Made by a program: the position numbers and the translations under genes
Notes under the pieces: model-generated
The model's input: the letters and a program-made list of their open reading frames with translations, nothing else
What the model was told of the DNA's origin: nothing
The model's database searches: none
Origin: Burkholderia sp. Ax-1719
GTDB taxonomy: Bacteria > Pseudomonadota > Gammaproteobacteria > Burkholderiales > Burkholderiaceae
Assembly: GCF_011753055.1 (NCBI RefSeq)
Contig: NZ_VWWJ01000010.1
Span: 1 to 64,000, forward strand
Length of the DNA stretch: 64,000 nucleotides
Direction of reading: 5' to 3'
Part shown: positions 41,292 through 49,264 of the stretch, one piece after another
Layout: the number at the start of each line of letters is the position of its first letter
Position numbering within the stretch: the first letter of the stretch is position 1

Positions 41292-42749
41292 ATGGACAGC
41301 CAGCCCACCGCCCGCGACGCCGCGATCGCGATGAACCGCTTCGGCCTGGGCGCGCGCGCCGACGATACGCCGCCCGCCGATCCGCAACACTGGCTGCTCG
41401 ACCAGTTCGCGCGATACGAGCCGCTACCCGCTGCCTGGCGCGACGAGCCCGGCGCGGTCGCACTGGCGACACGCTTTGGCGAAGAGCGCCAGCAAGGCAT
41501 GGCCGATAACGCAGCCAGCGGCGTGCAAAACACGGCCGCGAATAACGAAGCGGCATCGGCTGCGTCCAATCCGCAGGCCGCGCGCCAGGCCGTGAATCGT
41601 GCAATCCGCCGCGAGAGCGCCGATATCTATCGCAGCGCGGTCAACGCGCGCCTCACCAGCGCGCTGCAAACCGATACGCCCTTTGTCGAGCGTCTCGTGC
41701 ATTTCTGGTCGAACCACTTCGCGGTTTCCGTCGACAAGGCCGCTATTGCCGGTCTGGCGGGCGCGTTCGAAATGGAAGCGATTCGCCCGCACGTGCTCGG
41801 CAATTTCGAGGACATGCTGGTGGCCGTCGAGCAACATCCCGCCATGCAGCTTTTTCTCGACCAGACGCGCTCGGTCGGGCCGGACAGCCGCGCCGCGCTG
41901 CGCGCCGATCAACGCGATCCCGCCCACAAACGCGGCCTCAACGAGAATCTGGCGCGCGAGATCATGGAGCTTCACACGCTGGGCGTGCGCACCGGCTACA
42001 CGCAGGAAGACGTGACCGAATTCGCGCGGGCGCTCACCGGCTGGAGCGTGGCCGCCGCGCGCGGCCCGCAGCCCGGCAATGCACAGCCCGGCGCATTCGT
42101 GTTTCGTCCGGCCTTGCACGAACCCGGTACGCGCACGGTGATGGGCCGTCAATATGATCAGGATGGCGAAGCACAGGCGCGCGCCATTCTGCACGATCTT
42201 GCGCGCGCGCCCGCTACCAGCCGCCACATCGCTTTCCAGCTGGGACGTCATTTCGTCGCCGATAACCCGCCGCCCGCGCTCACCGAGCGGCTTTCGCAAG
42301 CCTTCGAACAAAGCGGCGGCGATCTGCCCACGGTCTATCGCGCGCTGGCAACCGCACCCGAAGCCTGGAGCGCGCCCGACACCAAGTTCAAGACGCCGTG
42401 GGAATGGACCGTGTCGTCGATGCGCGCGCTCGGCTGGCGCGATCGCGGCGATCTCAATGCCGCGCCGCTGCTCACGCAACTGGGCCAGCCGATCTGGCGG
42501 CCTGGTTCGCCCGCGGGCTACGACGACATTGCCGCAAGCTGGGCCGCGCCCGATGCGCTGGTGCGGCGCGTCGAAGTCGCGCAGCGTTTCGCCGCGCGCG
42601 TGGGCGACCGCATCGATCCGCGCGCGCTCGCGCCTGCTGTCTTGCCGGGCACATTGACGCCGCCCACCGCTTCGGCCGTCGCGCACGCGGAAAGCGCGCC
42701 GACGGCGCTCGCCCTGTTGCTCATTTCGCCTGACTTTCTGAGGAGATAA
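41292..42749 (+). CDS. DUF1800 family protein
   Basis: Protein of 485 residues of the DUF1800 family, whose function is not established. The pattern is clear: AAIAMNRFGLGARADD at the start, then LVHFWSNHFAVSVDK, and NENLAREIMELHTLGV around the middle. GYTQEDVTEFARALTGW and a C-terminal FKTPWEWTVSSMRALGW follow. DUF1800 and DUF1501 genes are almost always adjacent in bacteria, suggesting a joint role in the envelope. There is no signal peptide at this start, so either it is exported with its Tat-dependent partner or it stays cytoplasmic. The start ATG follows a polar 160-base gap after the Spy-like gene. Confidence 0.85.
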   Translation: MDSQPTARDAAIAMNRFGLGARADDTPPADPQHWLLDQFARYEPLPAAWRDEPGAVALATRFGEERQQGMADNAASGVQNTAANNEAASAASNPQAARQAVNRAIRRESADIYRSAVNARLTSALQTDTPFVERLVHFWSNHFAVSVDKAAIAGLAGAFEMEAIRPHVLGNFEDMLVAVEQHPAMQLFLDQTRSVGPDSRAALRADQRDPAHKRGLNENLAREIMELHTLGVRTGYTQEDVTEFARALTGWSVAAARGPQPGNAQPGAFVFRPALHEPGTRTVMGRQYDQDGEAQARAILHDLARAPATSRHIAFQLGRHFVADNPPPALTERLSQAFEQSGGDLPTVYRALATAPEAWSAPDTKFKTPWEWTVSSMRALGWRDRGDLNAAPLLTQLGQPIWRPGSPAGYDDIAASWAAPDALVRRVEVAQRFAARVGDRIDPRALAPAVLPGTLTPPTASAVAHAESAPTALALLLISPDFLRR

Positions 42750-42754
42750 CCGCC

Positions 42755-43903
42755 ATGCTCTCCCGTCGCCATTTCCTGCGCGTCGCTGCCGCGGGTGCGG
42801 GCGCGATGCTCGTCGCGCCGCAAATCGTGTTCGCCAGCGCCGCCACCGATCGCCGCTTCGTCTTCGTGATCCAGCGCGGCGCAGCGGACGGCCTGAATAT
42901 CGTCGTGCCGTACGCCGAACCGGCTTACGCGGGGCTGCGCGGTGCGCTCACCATCGACACCGCCAACGCCACCAAACTGGACGGCACCTTCGCCCTGCAT
43001 CCCTCTTTGGCGCAGACCGCGCAGATGTATAAGTCGGGCCAGGCGCTGTTCGTGCACGCGGTGGCTTCGCCGTATCGCGACCGCTCGCATTTCGATGGCC
43101 AGAACGTGCTGGAAACCGGCGGCCGCGCGCCGTATCAGGTGAAGGATGGCTGGCTCAACCGGCTCGTCGCGCAGGTAGGCGGCACACGCGAGAACGCCAT
43201 CGCATTTGCGCCCACCGTGCCGCTCGCCTTGCGCGGCGCGGCGCGCGCGACCTCGTATGCGCCGTCCGCCCTGCCCGCCGCTTCCGACGATCTGCTCACG
43301 CGCGTCTCCGCGCTCTATGAGGGCGATGCGCAATTGCATGGTCTGTGGACGTCGGCGATGACGGCGCGCGGACTGGCGGGCGATGTGAGCGCCAGGCAGG
43401 ACCCGGCGAGCGTGGGCAAACTGGCAGCGGGTTTTCTCGCGCGCGCGGACGGCCCGCGCATCGCCATGATCGAGACCGGCGGCTGGGATACGCATAGCGC
43501 ACAGAACGCGCGCTTATCGAATCAGCTGAAAGCGCTCGACACGATGATTGCCGCCTTGCGCGACAACCTTGGCCCCGCATGGGACAACACTACCGTGCTA
43601 GTGGCGACCGAGTTCGGCCGTACCGCCGCCGCCAACGGCACGGGAGGCACCGACCACGGGCAGGGTTCGGTGGCGATGTTGATGGGCGGCGCTGTCGCGG
43701 GCGGTCGCGTCATCGCCGACTGGCCAGGCCTGCGTCCCAACGATCTCTACGAAGCACGCGATCTCAAGCCGACTGCGGCGCTCGATGGGCTGATCGCAGG
43801 AGCCGCCGCCGAAAGCCTGCGTCTCGATCCGCAACGCACCGCGGCCACGCTGTTTTCGCAAGCGGGCACGACGCGTCCCATCACCGGACTCGTGCGGACC
43901 TGA
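42755..43903 (+). CDS. DUF1501 family protein, Tat-exported
   Basis: Protein of 382 residues of the DUF1501 family, related in fold to sulfatases and alkaline phosphatases. It carries a twin-arginine signal, LSRRHFLRVAAAGAGAML, so it is folded before export. Characteristic segments are FVIQRGAADGLNIVVPY, YRDRSHFDGQNVLE, the IAMIETGGWDTHSAQNARL region and ATEFGRTAAANGTGGTDHGQGS. The last of these carries the conserved His/Asp positions. The start follows AGGAGATAACCGCC and lies only 5 bases after the DUF1800 stop. Its substrate is unknown. Confidence 0.87.
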   Translation: MLSRRHFLRVAAAGAGAMLVAPQIVFASAATDRRFVFVIQRGAADGLNIVVPYAEPAYAGLRGALTIDTANATKLDGTFALHPSLAQTAQMYKSGQALFVHAVASPYRDRSHFDGQNVLETGGRAPYQVKDGWLNRLVAQVGGTRENAIAFAPTVPLALRGAARATSYAPSALPAASDDLLTRVSALYEGDAQLHGLWTSAMTARGLAGDVSARQDPASVGKLAAGFLARADGPRIAMIETGGWDTHSAQNARLSNQLKALDTMIAALRDNLGPAWDNTTVLVATEFGRTAAANGTGGTDHGQGSVAMLMGGAVAGGRVIADWPGLRPNDLYEARDLKPTAALDGLIAGAAAESLRLDPQRTAATLFSQAGTTRPITGLVRT

Positions 43904-44054
43904 CGTAACGATCGGGACAACGCGCCGCGAAACACAACGAACAAGGACGGATTCGGTGCGAGGAGACCATTTGCTTCGGCATCCAAAATTTATGCCGAAG
44001 CCTCGCACTCACACTCAAGCCAACGATAAATCCGTCATCAAGGAGGAATTCACC

Positions 44055-44264
44055 ATGAAAACCAGACTCTCTTTCGCCGCGCTCGCTTGCGCCGCCCTGC
44101 TCTGCGCCTGCGTGGTCGAACCCGCGCGACCGCCCGAACCGCCGCCGCGCGTCGAAGTCGTGCCGCCCGCGCCCCAACCTGGCTACCACTGGGTCAAGGG
44201 CCATTACCGCTGGGAAGGCAACCATTGGGACTGGGTGCCGGGCCACTGGGCGGCTGCCTGGTAA
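44055..44264 (+). CDS. WXXGXW-repeat lipoprotein
   Basis: Lipoprotein of 69 residues: signal helix, lipobox LCAC, then VVEPARPPEPPPRVEVVPP and three W/G/H repeats (HWVKGHYRW, NHWDWVPGHW). The ribosome site is near perfect (AAGGAGGAATTCACC). It resembles both the secreted repeat protein at the start of the island and, at its N-terminal half, the tiny lipoprotein before the sigma gene, so the three appear to share ancestry. Location is probably the outer membrane, inferred from the lipobox and lack of Asp at +2. Function unknown. Confidence 0.82.
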   Translation: MKTRLSFAALACAALLCACVVEPARPPEPPPRVEVVPPAPQPGYHWVKGHYRWEGNHWDWVPGHWAAAW

Positions 44265-44284
44265 GCCCGGGTCAAGTCACTGCG

Positions 44285-45709
44285 TCAGAACGCGATCGTG
44301 GTGCGCACGCCGACGATCGCTTCATCCCCCACGCGGCGCGCGGCATTCTGCGGATCGGGAATGCCGCCCGCCGGCCTGAACAGATACTGGAAGTCGGCCT
44401 GCATCTGCCACCACGGTGCAACCTGATATTGATACGTCGCTTCCAGCACGGTTTCCGCGCTGCGCGACGGATAGCCCGGCGTCACGGCCGCCGTATCGCT
44501 CGCCAGATCCTGCGCGTGCGAGCCGATCTGCGCATAGCCCACCGCCAGGCCCACCACGTCGTTGTCGCGGCCCTTGAACGGCGCCTTCAGGCTCACGCCC
44601 GCATTCACGGCGAGATCGACGAGATTGCGGTCGCCTGGCGCGGCCATCACGCGCGCAAAGACGCCCAACGATTGCGGGCTATCTGCTGCTGGGCGCCAGA
44701 TCATCTGATCCGCGACCGCATAGACGCCATAGTCGCCCTTATGCATGCGCGGCACGCCCGTGCTTGCCGGATTCGCCAGCGAGAGGCCGGTGTTATCGAA
44801 GCGCTGGTCCGCGAACTGCGTGGTGTCGTACCAGAATCCCACCTTATAAGTGCCTGGCAATCCTGATGGCTTCGCAGCGGATGCGTCGGAAGGCGCCGGA
44901 TTGAGCGCGTATTGCACCTCGCCGATAAAGAGCGCGCCATCATGCAGATTGAAATTCGTGCCATGCGCATTGAGCTTTTGCGGATCGCCGCTGCCGTTGC
45001 CGGACGGGTTACCGTCGAATACGCCAGCCAGCACCGTCCACGTGTCGGATGGCATCGCACGCAGGCGCACGCCCAGCGCCGAGAGCGGATATGCAGGGCC
45101 GCCCGCCGGCATATCCACGGACGGCAGCACCGGCCAGCCGAACGTCGCGTTCATGAACGTGTTCGCGTACTGGCTCGTCATGAATTCCTGATCGAGACTT
45201 TGCTGGCCGATCTTCACATCGGCCTTGCCACCCGCGAAGCCTTGCTGATACCAGAGCTCCCACAGACGCGTGGTGGAGTCAGCCTCGATACCCGAAGCGG
45301 GCTGAAGCGCCAGCAGATTGCGCTGCGTGAGATTGCTGCCATGAATCTGCAACGCAGACACATTGAAAATGCCGCCCGGCAGTCCGAAGGCCTTTTGCGT
45401 ATCCACGCCCACGCTCATTTCCGTGAGGCCGTCGTAAGCGCCGCTGCGATGAACGCCGCCTGAGAGATTGTTCAGATATTCGCTGGTCTCCTGCAGGCCA
45501 AACGAAATGCCCCGGTCGCCGAGCCAAGGCCGCAGCCCGCCCATATCGCCGAACAGCGTCGCGCGATCCCATAGACCTGGCGGTGCAGCGGGAGCCGCAG
45601 CGTCATTGGCCTGAGCAAAAGCCGCTGGCGCAAACGCAAAAGCGAGCAACGCAGCGGCACAAAATCGCGAAACCCGGAACGACGGCGTAGTGTTGAAGTG
45701 CTTATTCAT
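44285..45709 (-). CDS. Carbohydrate-selective porin, OprB family
   Basis: Outer-membrane sugar porin of 474 residues. The signal peptide ends AFA near residue 32, and the mature protein opens with GLWDRATLFGDMGGLRPWLGDRGI, the standard OprB start. Then come LWELWYQQGFAGGKADVKIGQQ, FGWPVLPSVDMPAGGPAYPLSALG, and a late ETVLEATYQYQVAPWWQMQADF with the terminal Phe of VRTTIAF. The family imports glucose and other sugars in pseudomonads and burkholderias. The gene is transcribed leftwards, converging on the DUF1501 island. A tiny ORF with a strong ribosome site lies upstream in the same direction. Confidence 0.92.
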   Translation of the reverse strand: MNKHFNTTPSFRVSRFCAAALLAFAFAPAAFAQANDAAAPAAPPGLWDRATLFGDMGGLRPWLGDRGISFGLQETSEYLNNLSGGVHRSGAYDGLTEMSVGVDTQKAFGLPGGIFNVSALQIHGSNLTQRNLLALQPASGIEADSTTRLWELWYQQGFAGGKADVKIGQQSLDQEFMTSQYANTFMNATFGWPVLPSVDMPAGGPAYPLSALGVRLRAMPSDTWTVLAGVFDGNPSGNGSGDPQKLNAHGTNFNLHDGALFIGEVQYALNPAPSDASAAKPSGLPGTYKVGFWYDTTQFADQRFDNTGLSLANPASTGVPRMHKGDYGVYAVADQMIWRPAADSPQSLGVFARVMAAPGDRNLVDLAVNAGVSLKAPFKGRDNDVVGLAVGYAQIGSHAQDLASDTAAVTPGYPSRSAETVLEATYQYQVAPWWQMQADFQYLFRPAGGIPDPQNAARRVGDEAIVGVRTTIAF

Positions 45710-45827
45710 GATGTTTTTGTAGGGACGAGTGTGCCCCGCGCAATGGCGGAGCGATTGCGAAAGTGACTCGATTTCAATCAGGCCCGCGCAAGCGGGCGAG
45801 GAACTGCGCTCGATGTGGCGAGTACGC

Positions 45828-46022
45828 CTAAGAGAACCACCAGTTCAAACGCAGCGCGCGATCAATCTCTGCGGCGGCGGACGACGCGCACAGCAGCGCC
45901 GCGAGCGCGATAGCCGCGATGACTGCAACGGTCAGCGCCAGCGTGAGCGCGGCAGGCGCAACGCGCGGGCAAGGCGGACGAGGTCCGCCCAGGCATGACG
46001 TAACGATGAATTTGACGGACAT
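45828..46022 (-). CDS. Small hydrophobic protein upstream of the OprB porin gene
   Basis: An ORF of 64 codons with an excellent ribosome site (GGAGGT, six bases before ATG). The protein has a short polar N-terminus with two Cys, then one long hydrophobic helix at about 22-48 (AALTLALTVAVIAAIALAAL), and ends AEIDRALRLNWWFS. It could be a small membrane protein or a leader for oprB, whose start is 118 bases downstream on the same strand. A GGCGGAC-GAG-GTCCGCC hairpin lies inside the ORF. I recognise no family. Confidence 0.45.
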   Translation of the reverse strand: MSVKFIVTSCLGGPRPPCPRVAPAALTLALTVAVIAAIALAALLCASSAAAEIDRALRLNWWFS

Positions 46023-46535
46023 AAGCCCACCTCCGCCCGCCCGAACCGATCGGGCGGCGAATGGATGCACGCAAGCAGGCGTGCAGGCGCCTCGCAGGCA
46101 AGCCTGCGAAAGACGGTTCAACAGAGGGAGCGTGCTACGGAAAACGAAGAAGCGCGCCAACCCGACCAGAGCGAGTTGGCGGCGAAGGAAAAGTCCTGCG
46201 GCGCCTAACTCGCGGATACGACGCCGGCGCAGGCCGGCATCCAACTTCCACTGCTAGAGCATGTGTCCACGAGGGACTCCTTTCGATGTAACGGGGCGGA
46301 TTGTATTCGGCACTTGCGCAAAACCGCAAGTAAAAAACGCGTCAAAAGATTGTGCGTTGTTTTCGGCGCCTTAACGCAAAAGCGATGCGAATGCGATGCG
46401 ATAACCCGGCCTCGAAAATGCAATTCAGACGCAAGCCGATGGACAGGTTTCCTATGCAATTCACAGGGCCGATTCTTTCATTTTTATTCCCGCCACGCCG
46501 TTCGGATTTAATTTGCATCGAATGCAAGAAACCGG
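46023..46535. other. Intergenic region upstream of the NRAMP-family locus
   Basis: Gene-free apart from short spurious frames. The middle (46290-46500) is notably A/T-richer. It contains a GCCGGC-GCAG-GCCGGC element at about 46219-46234 of the kind scattered in Burkholderia genomes, and a small ACTTGCG-N6-CGCAAGT hairpin at 46312-46331 next to an A run, which on neither strand makes a proper terminator. Confidence 0.45.
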
Positions 46536-46565
46536 TTGACGCATCAAACGCCCGGTGCCTAGAAT
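46536..46565 (+). promoter_or_regulatory. Strong sigma-70 promoter of the NRAMP-family gene
   Basis: TTGACG and TAGAAT, 18 bases apart, directly before an A/G-rich start region. Transcription would begin near 46572, giving a leader of about 735 nt before the transporter start codon. Confidence 0.7.
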
Positions 46566-46888
46566 CCCGGAATCTTCACTAAGGGGGCTGACGCCTTGGA
46601 CACCAGCAGTAGTCGATCTTCGAACTGTTTCGCCGCCTGACCGGCTCGACGTCCGCGCTCACCTCCCGTTAGCCGCCGTCCTGCCAGCAGGCAAGACGGT
46701 GCGCGCCGCAGTAACTCTCCGTGCACCCTTGAATTCGCGCCATCCGGCCGTGGCTTTCGCACGTCCGTCTGGTTTTCGTTGCATTCGCCGTTGCGGGCCG
46801 ACGCCCGTGACTGCGTACGCGTACGCCCGTCCTCACCGCCATCTCAATGGCGCGGACCGCGTTCGCCTTGCCGATAAAAGGAGCCGCC

Positions 46889-46960
46889 ATGCCGGACAGT
46901 GACAGTTATCCCTTACCCATGCCGATAAACCCATCGTCCCTGAACAGGGAAAGCCGGTAG
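46889..46960 (+). CDS. Acidic, proline-rich 23-residue leader peptide
   Basis: A 23-codon ORF too short for usual gene calling. AAAGGAG sits 5 bases before the ATG, better than that of the transporter gene itself. The peptide begins MPDSDSYPLPMPINP: two early Asp residues and five Pro in the first fifteen codons, then SSLNRESR. MgtL of Salmonella, which controls mgtA, has the same make-up (acidic and Pro at the N-terminus) and works because such nascent chains destabilise ribosomes when Mg2+ is low or stall when proline is scarce. By analogy this frame may sense Mg2+ or proline-tRNA. That is inference; translation is predicted only from the ribosome site. Confidence 0.55.
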   Translation: MPDSDSYPLPMPINPSSLNRESR

Positions 46961-47061
46961 ACGTTCGCCGCCTGCGCTTCGTGCGCACGGCCTCCGGTCC
47001 GCTCGCTTTCCCGCGAACGCGTCGTATCCAACGCCTGACGTTCGACGCCCGGAGCAATATC

Positions 47062-47214
47062 ATGAACTTCGCACTCCTGCTTTCCAACCTGCCTCACGTC
47101 GATGAAGCACGCGGCCACTACGACCGCATGCTCGCACTGCACGAACGCACGCCGGGCCGCGCTGCCCAGCGTATCGCGCAACTCTGGCAGCGCCTCACGC
47201 AACGCTTTTCCTGA
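47062..47214 (+). CDS. Small protein of 50 residues in the NRAMP-family leader
   Basis: An ORF with GGAG 7 bases before its ATG. The predicted product is a soluble helical protein (MNFALLLSNLPHVDEARGHYDRM, then amphipathic helices with Arg and Gln, ending RLTQRFS). The start of the peptide looks hydrophobic, but it is too short for a signal peptide. It ends 92 bases before the transporter gene and just before a perfect hairpin, so it may be a second regulatory frame or a small accessory protein of the transporter. I recognise no family. Confidence 0.5.
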   Translation: MNFALLLSNLPHVDEARGHYDRMLALHERTPGRAAQRIAQLWQRLTQRFS

Positions 47215-47226
47215 GCGGATCTGCCC

Positions 47227-47262
47227 GCTCGCGCAACCGCCTGCCTGGACGGTTGCGCGAGC
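47227..47262 (+). promoter_or_regulatory. Perfect 13-bp hairpin before the transporter start
   Basis: GCTCGCGCAACCG and CGGTTGCGCGAGC, loop CCTGCCTGGA. No T run follows, so it is not a normal terminator. It ends 44 bases upstream of the start codon, where it could be part of a switch with alternative pairing, a pause signal or an RNase site. Confidence 0.65.
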
Positions 47263-47306
47263 ACGCACGCCGATCTTCCACACCACAACGATAAAACGGA
47301 ACCATC

Positions 47307-48965
47307 ATGTCCACGCCAGCCAACTTTCCCCAATCGAACGTGTCGCCGCCACGCAGCGCGGTGCTCGACGAAGCCCATGTGGGCGATATTCACGGTGCGC
47401 TTGGCACCATCTCGCGTCATGACCTCGCGCCACGCACGACCTGGTGGGCGCGCTTTCGCACCTTGCTCGCCATCCTCGGCCCCGGCCTGATCGTGATGGT
47501 GGGCGATAACGACGCCGGCGCCTTCGGCACCTATACGCAGGCGGGCCAGAACTACGGCACCACCTTGCTGTGGACCCTTCTGCTACTCGTGCCCGTGCTT
47601 TATGTGAACCAGGAAATGGTGCTACGCCTGGGCGCGGTCACCGGCGTGGGTCACGCGCGCCTGATCTTCGAACGCTTCGGCAAGTTCTGGGGTGCGTTCA
47701 GCGTCATCGATCTCTTCGTTCTCAATGCGCTCACCATCGTCACCGAGTTCATCGGCATCACCTTCGTGCTCGACTTCTTCGGTCTGCCAAAGATTGCAGG
47801 CGTGTGCGTGGCCGCGGCCTTGACGATGGCTGCGGTGAGCACCGGCAATTTCCGGCGCTTCGAACGCTTCGCCGTGGTGCTGTGCCTGCTGAGTCTGCTG
47901 CTGGTGCCGGTTCTGGTGTCGATCCATCCGCCCGTCGGCCAGATGACGCGTGACTTCTTCGTGCCCAACTGGCCCGCTCACGCGAAGCTTTCCGACGTGA
48001 TGCTGCTCGTGATCGGCATCGTTGGCACCACGGTCGCGCCGTGGCAACTGTTCTTCCAGCAGAGCTATGTGATCGACAAGCGCATCACGCCTCGCTTCAT
48101 GAAGTATGAAAAAGCGGATCTGTGGATCGGCATTCTGTTCGTGCTGATTGGCGCAGTGGCCATGATCGCGTTCTGCGCGCAGCTTTTCGCCGGCAAGCCC
48201 GAATTCGGTAATTTCAGCGATGCGGGCGGCGTGATTGCCGGTCTGGAGAAGTACGCGGGCCATACCTCGGCGGTGCTGTTTGCCGTTGCGCTGTTCGACG
48301 CGGCCATCATCGGCGCGGCGGCCGTGTCGCTGTCGACGGCCTATGCTATCGGCGATGTGTTCAAGATTCGCCATTCGCTGCATCGCGGCGTGTCGGATGC
48401 GAAGGGTTTTTATCTCGTGTATTTCGGCATCGTCGCCATGGCTGCGGCCATCGTGCTGATTCCGGGCAGCCCGCTCGGGCTGTTGACCGAAGCCGTGCAG
48501 ACCCTCGCGGGCGTGCTGCTGCCGAGCGCCACCGTGTTTCTGCTGCTGCTTTGCAACGACCGCGCTGTTCTCGGCCCGTGGGTCAACTCGAAGGCGCTGA
48601 ACCTGTTCACGGGGGCGGTGGTGTGGGTGCTGGTGATGCTGTCGATCGTGCTCACGGCGTCGGTCATGTACCCGGATATGAGCGGCGAGACGATTCTGGA
48701 AATTCTCGCAGGCGGCACGGTGCTCGCCGTCGCGGGTTATGCAGCCACGCTCGCGCTGCGCAAACTGCGTCGCGAACCTGCGGCAGTGACGCAAATCTGG
48801 CCCCAAGGCGCACGCGATATGTGGCGCATGCCTCCGCTCGCGGAACTGCCTGCGCCCGATCTCTCACTATCGAAGCGGGTATGGATGGGCGTGTTGCGCG
48901 GCTATCTGCTGGTGGCGGTGATTCTCGTGATCGTGAAAGTCGTGCAGATGACGTTCCTTTCCTGA
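47307..48965 (+). CDS. NRAMP-related divalent cation transporter, probably for Mg2+
   Basis: Inner-membrane transporter of 552 residues with about eleven helices (SLC11/NRAMP fold). In the first helix the usual Mn2+/Fe2+ motif DPGN is replaced by DAGA (GDNDAGAFGT, 66-74), keeping the Asp but losing the Asn. In the sixth helix the selective Met of TVMPHN is Ala (TTVAPWQLFFQQS, 241-253). Loss of that Met is the mark of NRAMP-related Mg2+ transporters such as the clostridial and Eggerthella NRMT proteins, where it permits binding of hydrated Mg2+. Extra N- and C-terminal cytoplasmic segments (about 50 and 60 residues) are not in MntH. The ribosome site is weak (GGA). The long leader with short frames strongly suggests translational control. 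I would not call it MntH despite the family. Confidence 0.85.
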   Translation: MSTPANFPQSNVSPPRSAVLDEAHVGDIHGALGTISRHDLAPRTTWWARFRTLLAILGPGLIVMVGDNDAGAFGTYTQAGQNYGTTLLWTLLLLVPVLYVNQEMVLRLGAVTGVGHARLIFERFGKFWGAFSVIDLFVLNALTIVTEFIGITFVLDFFGLPKIAGVCVAAALTMAAVSTGNFRRFERFAVVLCLLSLLLVPVLVSIHPPVGQMTRDFFVPNWPAHAKLSDVMLLVIGIVGTTVAPWQLFFQQSYVIDKRITPRFMKYEKADLWIGILFVLIGAVAMIAFCAQLFAGKPEFGNFSDAGGVIAGLEKYAGHTSAVLFAVALFDAAIIGAAAVSLSTAYAIGDVFKIRHSLHRGVSDAKGFYLVYFGIVAMAAAIVLIPGSPLGLLTEAVQTLAGVLLPSATVFLLLLCNDRAVLGPWVNSKALNLFTGAVVWVLVMLSIVLTASVMYPDMSGETILEILAGGTVLAVAGYAATLALRKLRREPAAVTQIWPQGARDMWRMPPLAELPAPDLSLSKRVWMGVLRGYLLVAVILVIVKVVQMTFLS

Positions 48966-48991
48966 CATTCATCGGCTGAACCATTGAAACG

Positions 48992-49027
48992 AAGCGGCGC
49001 GCCGGATCGATATCGGCGCGCCGCTTT
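48992..49027 (+). terminator. Terminator between the transporter and a convergent small gene
   Basis: AAGCGGCGCGCCG pairs perfectly with CGGCGCGCCGCTT, 9-base loop, followed by a short T run. It lies 30 bases past the transporter stop codon and 13 before the stop of the small gene on the other strand. Confidence 0.8.
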
Positions 49028-49039
49028 ACCATTCAAGTC

Positions 49040-49264
49040 TCAGTCATGCTCCGGCGTCAGATCGAAAACCGGTTCGGTCTTGATCGCGTCGTAAATTTCG
49101 GCCATCGGCATATCGCCGACTTCAGTGCGAATATAGGTTCCAAACGCGCGTTCGTAGAGATCGCGGCCCGGCTGCGATTCAAGCGTGAGGTCGAAACATT
49201 TAAGAACGAATTCGGCCATCCTGTCCGCATCGACAAGAAGGCGCTCGGCTTTCTTCTGATCCAT
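49040..49264 (-). CDS. Conserved-looking small hypothetical protein
   Basis: Protein of 74 residues from the ATG of MDQKKAERLLVD, preceded by AGGGTGCACGA. The sequence (ADRMAEFVLKCFDLTLESQPGRDLYERAFGTYIRTEVGDMPMAEIYDAIKTE) is regular, helical and balanced in charge, as in real soluble proteins, not shadow frames. I recognise no named domain. It is convergent with the transporter gene. The TTG start six codons earlier is less likely. Confidence 0.55.
   Translation of the reverse strand: MDQKKAERLLVDADRMAEFVLKCFDLTLESQPGRDLYERAFGTYIRTEVGDMPMAEIYDAIKTEPVFDLTPEHD

Larger units (their letters stand above)
46572..47306 (+). promoter_or_regulatory. Long structured leader of the NRAMP-family gene
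   Basis: This untranslated leader would contain two short coding frames, each with a ribosome site (46889-46960 and 47062-47214), a small hairpin TCCCTG-AA-CAGGGA at 46937-46950 inside the first, and a perfect 13-bp hairpin at 47227-47262. The first 20 nt contain AAGGGGGCTGACGCCTT, able to form a local stem. I could not match it to the yybP-ykoY or M-box riboswitch patterns that I know. A leader this long with this content points to control by translation of the short frames, and not to a plain 5' UTR. Confidence 0.6.

Noticed and set aside
46312..46331. A terminator at the ACTTGCG hairpin
   Set aside because: It is followed by A residues on + and preceded by T residues on -, which is the wrong arrangement for an intrinsic terminator on either strand.
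46572..47306. A yybP-ykoY (Mn2+) or M-box (Mg2+) riboswitch in the transporter leader
   Set aside because: I could not find the conserved junction sequences of either class as I remember them. The short coding frames explain the leader better, but a covariance-model search is needed to exclude a riboswitch.
47307..48965. Naming the NRAMP-family gene mntH
   Set aside because: The metal-coordinating Asn and Met of Mn2+/Fe2+ NRAMP proteins are both replaced, so the usual name would mislead.
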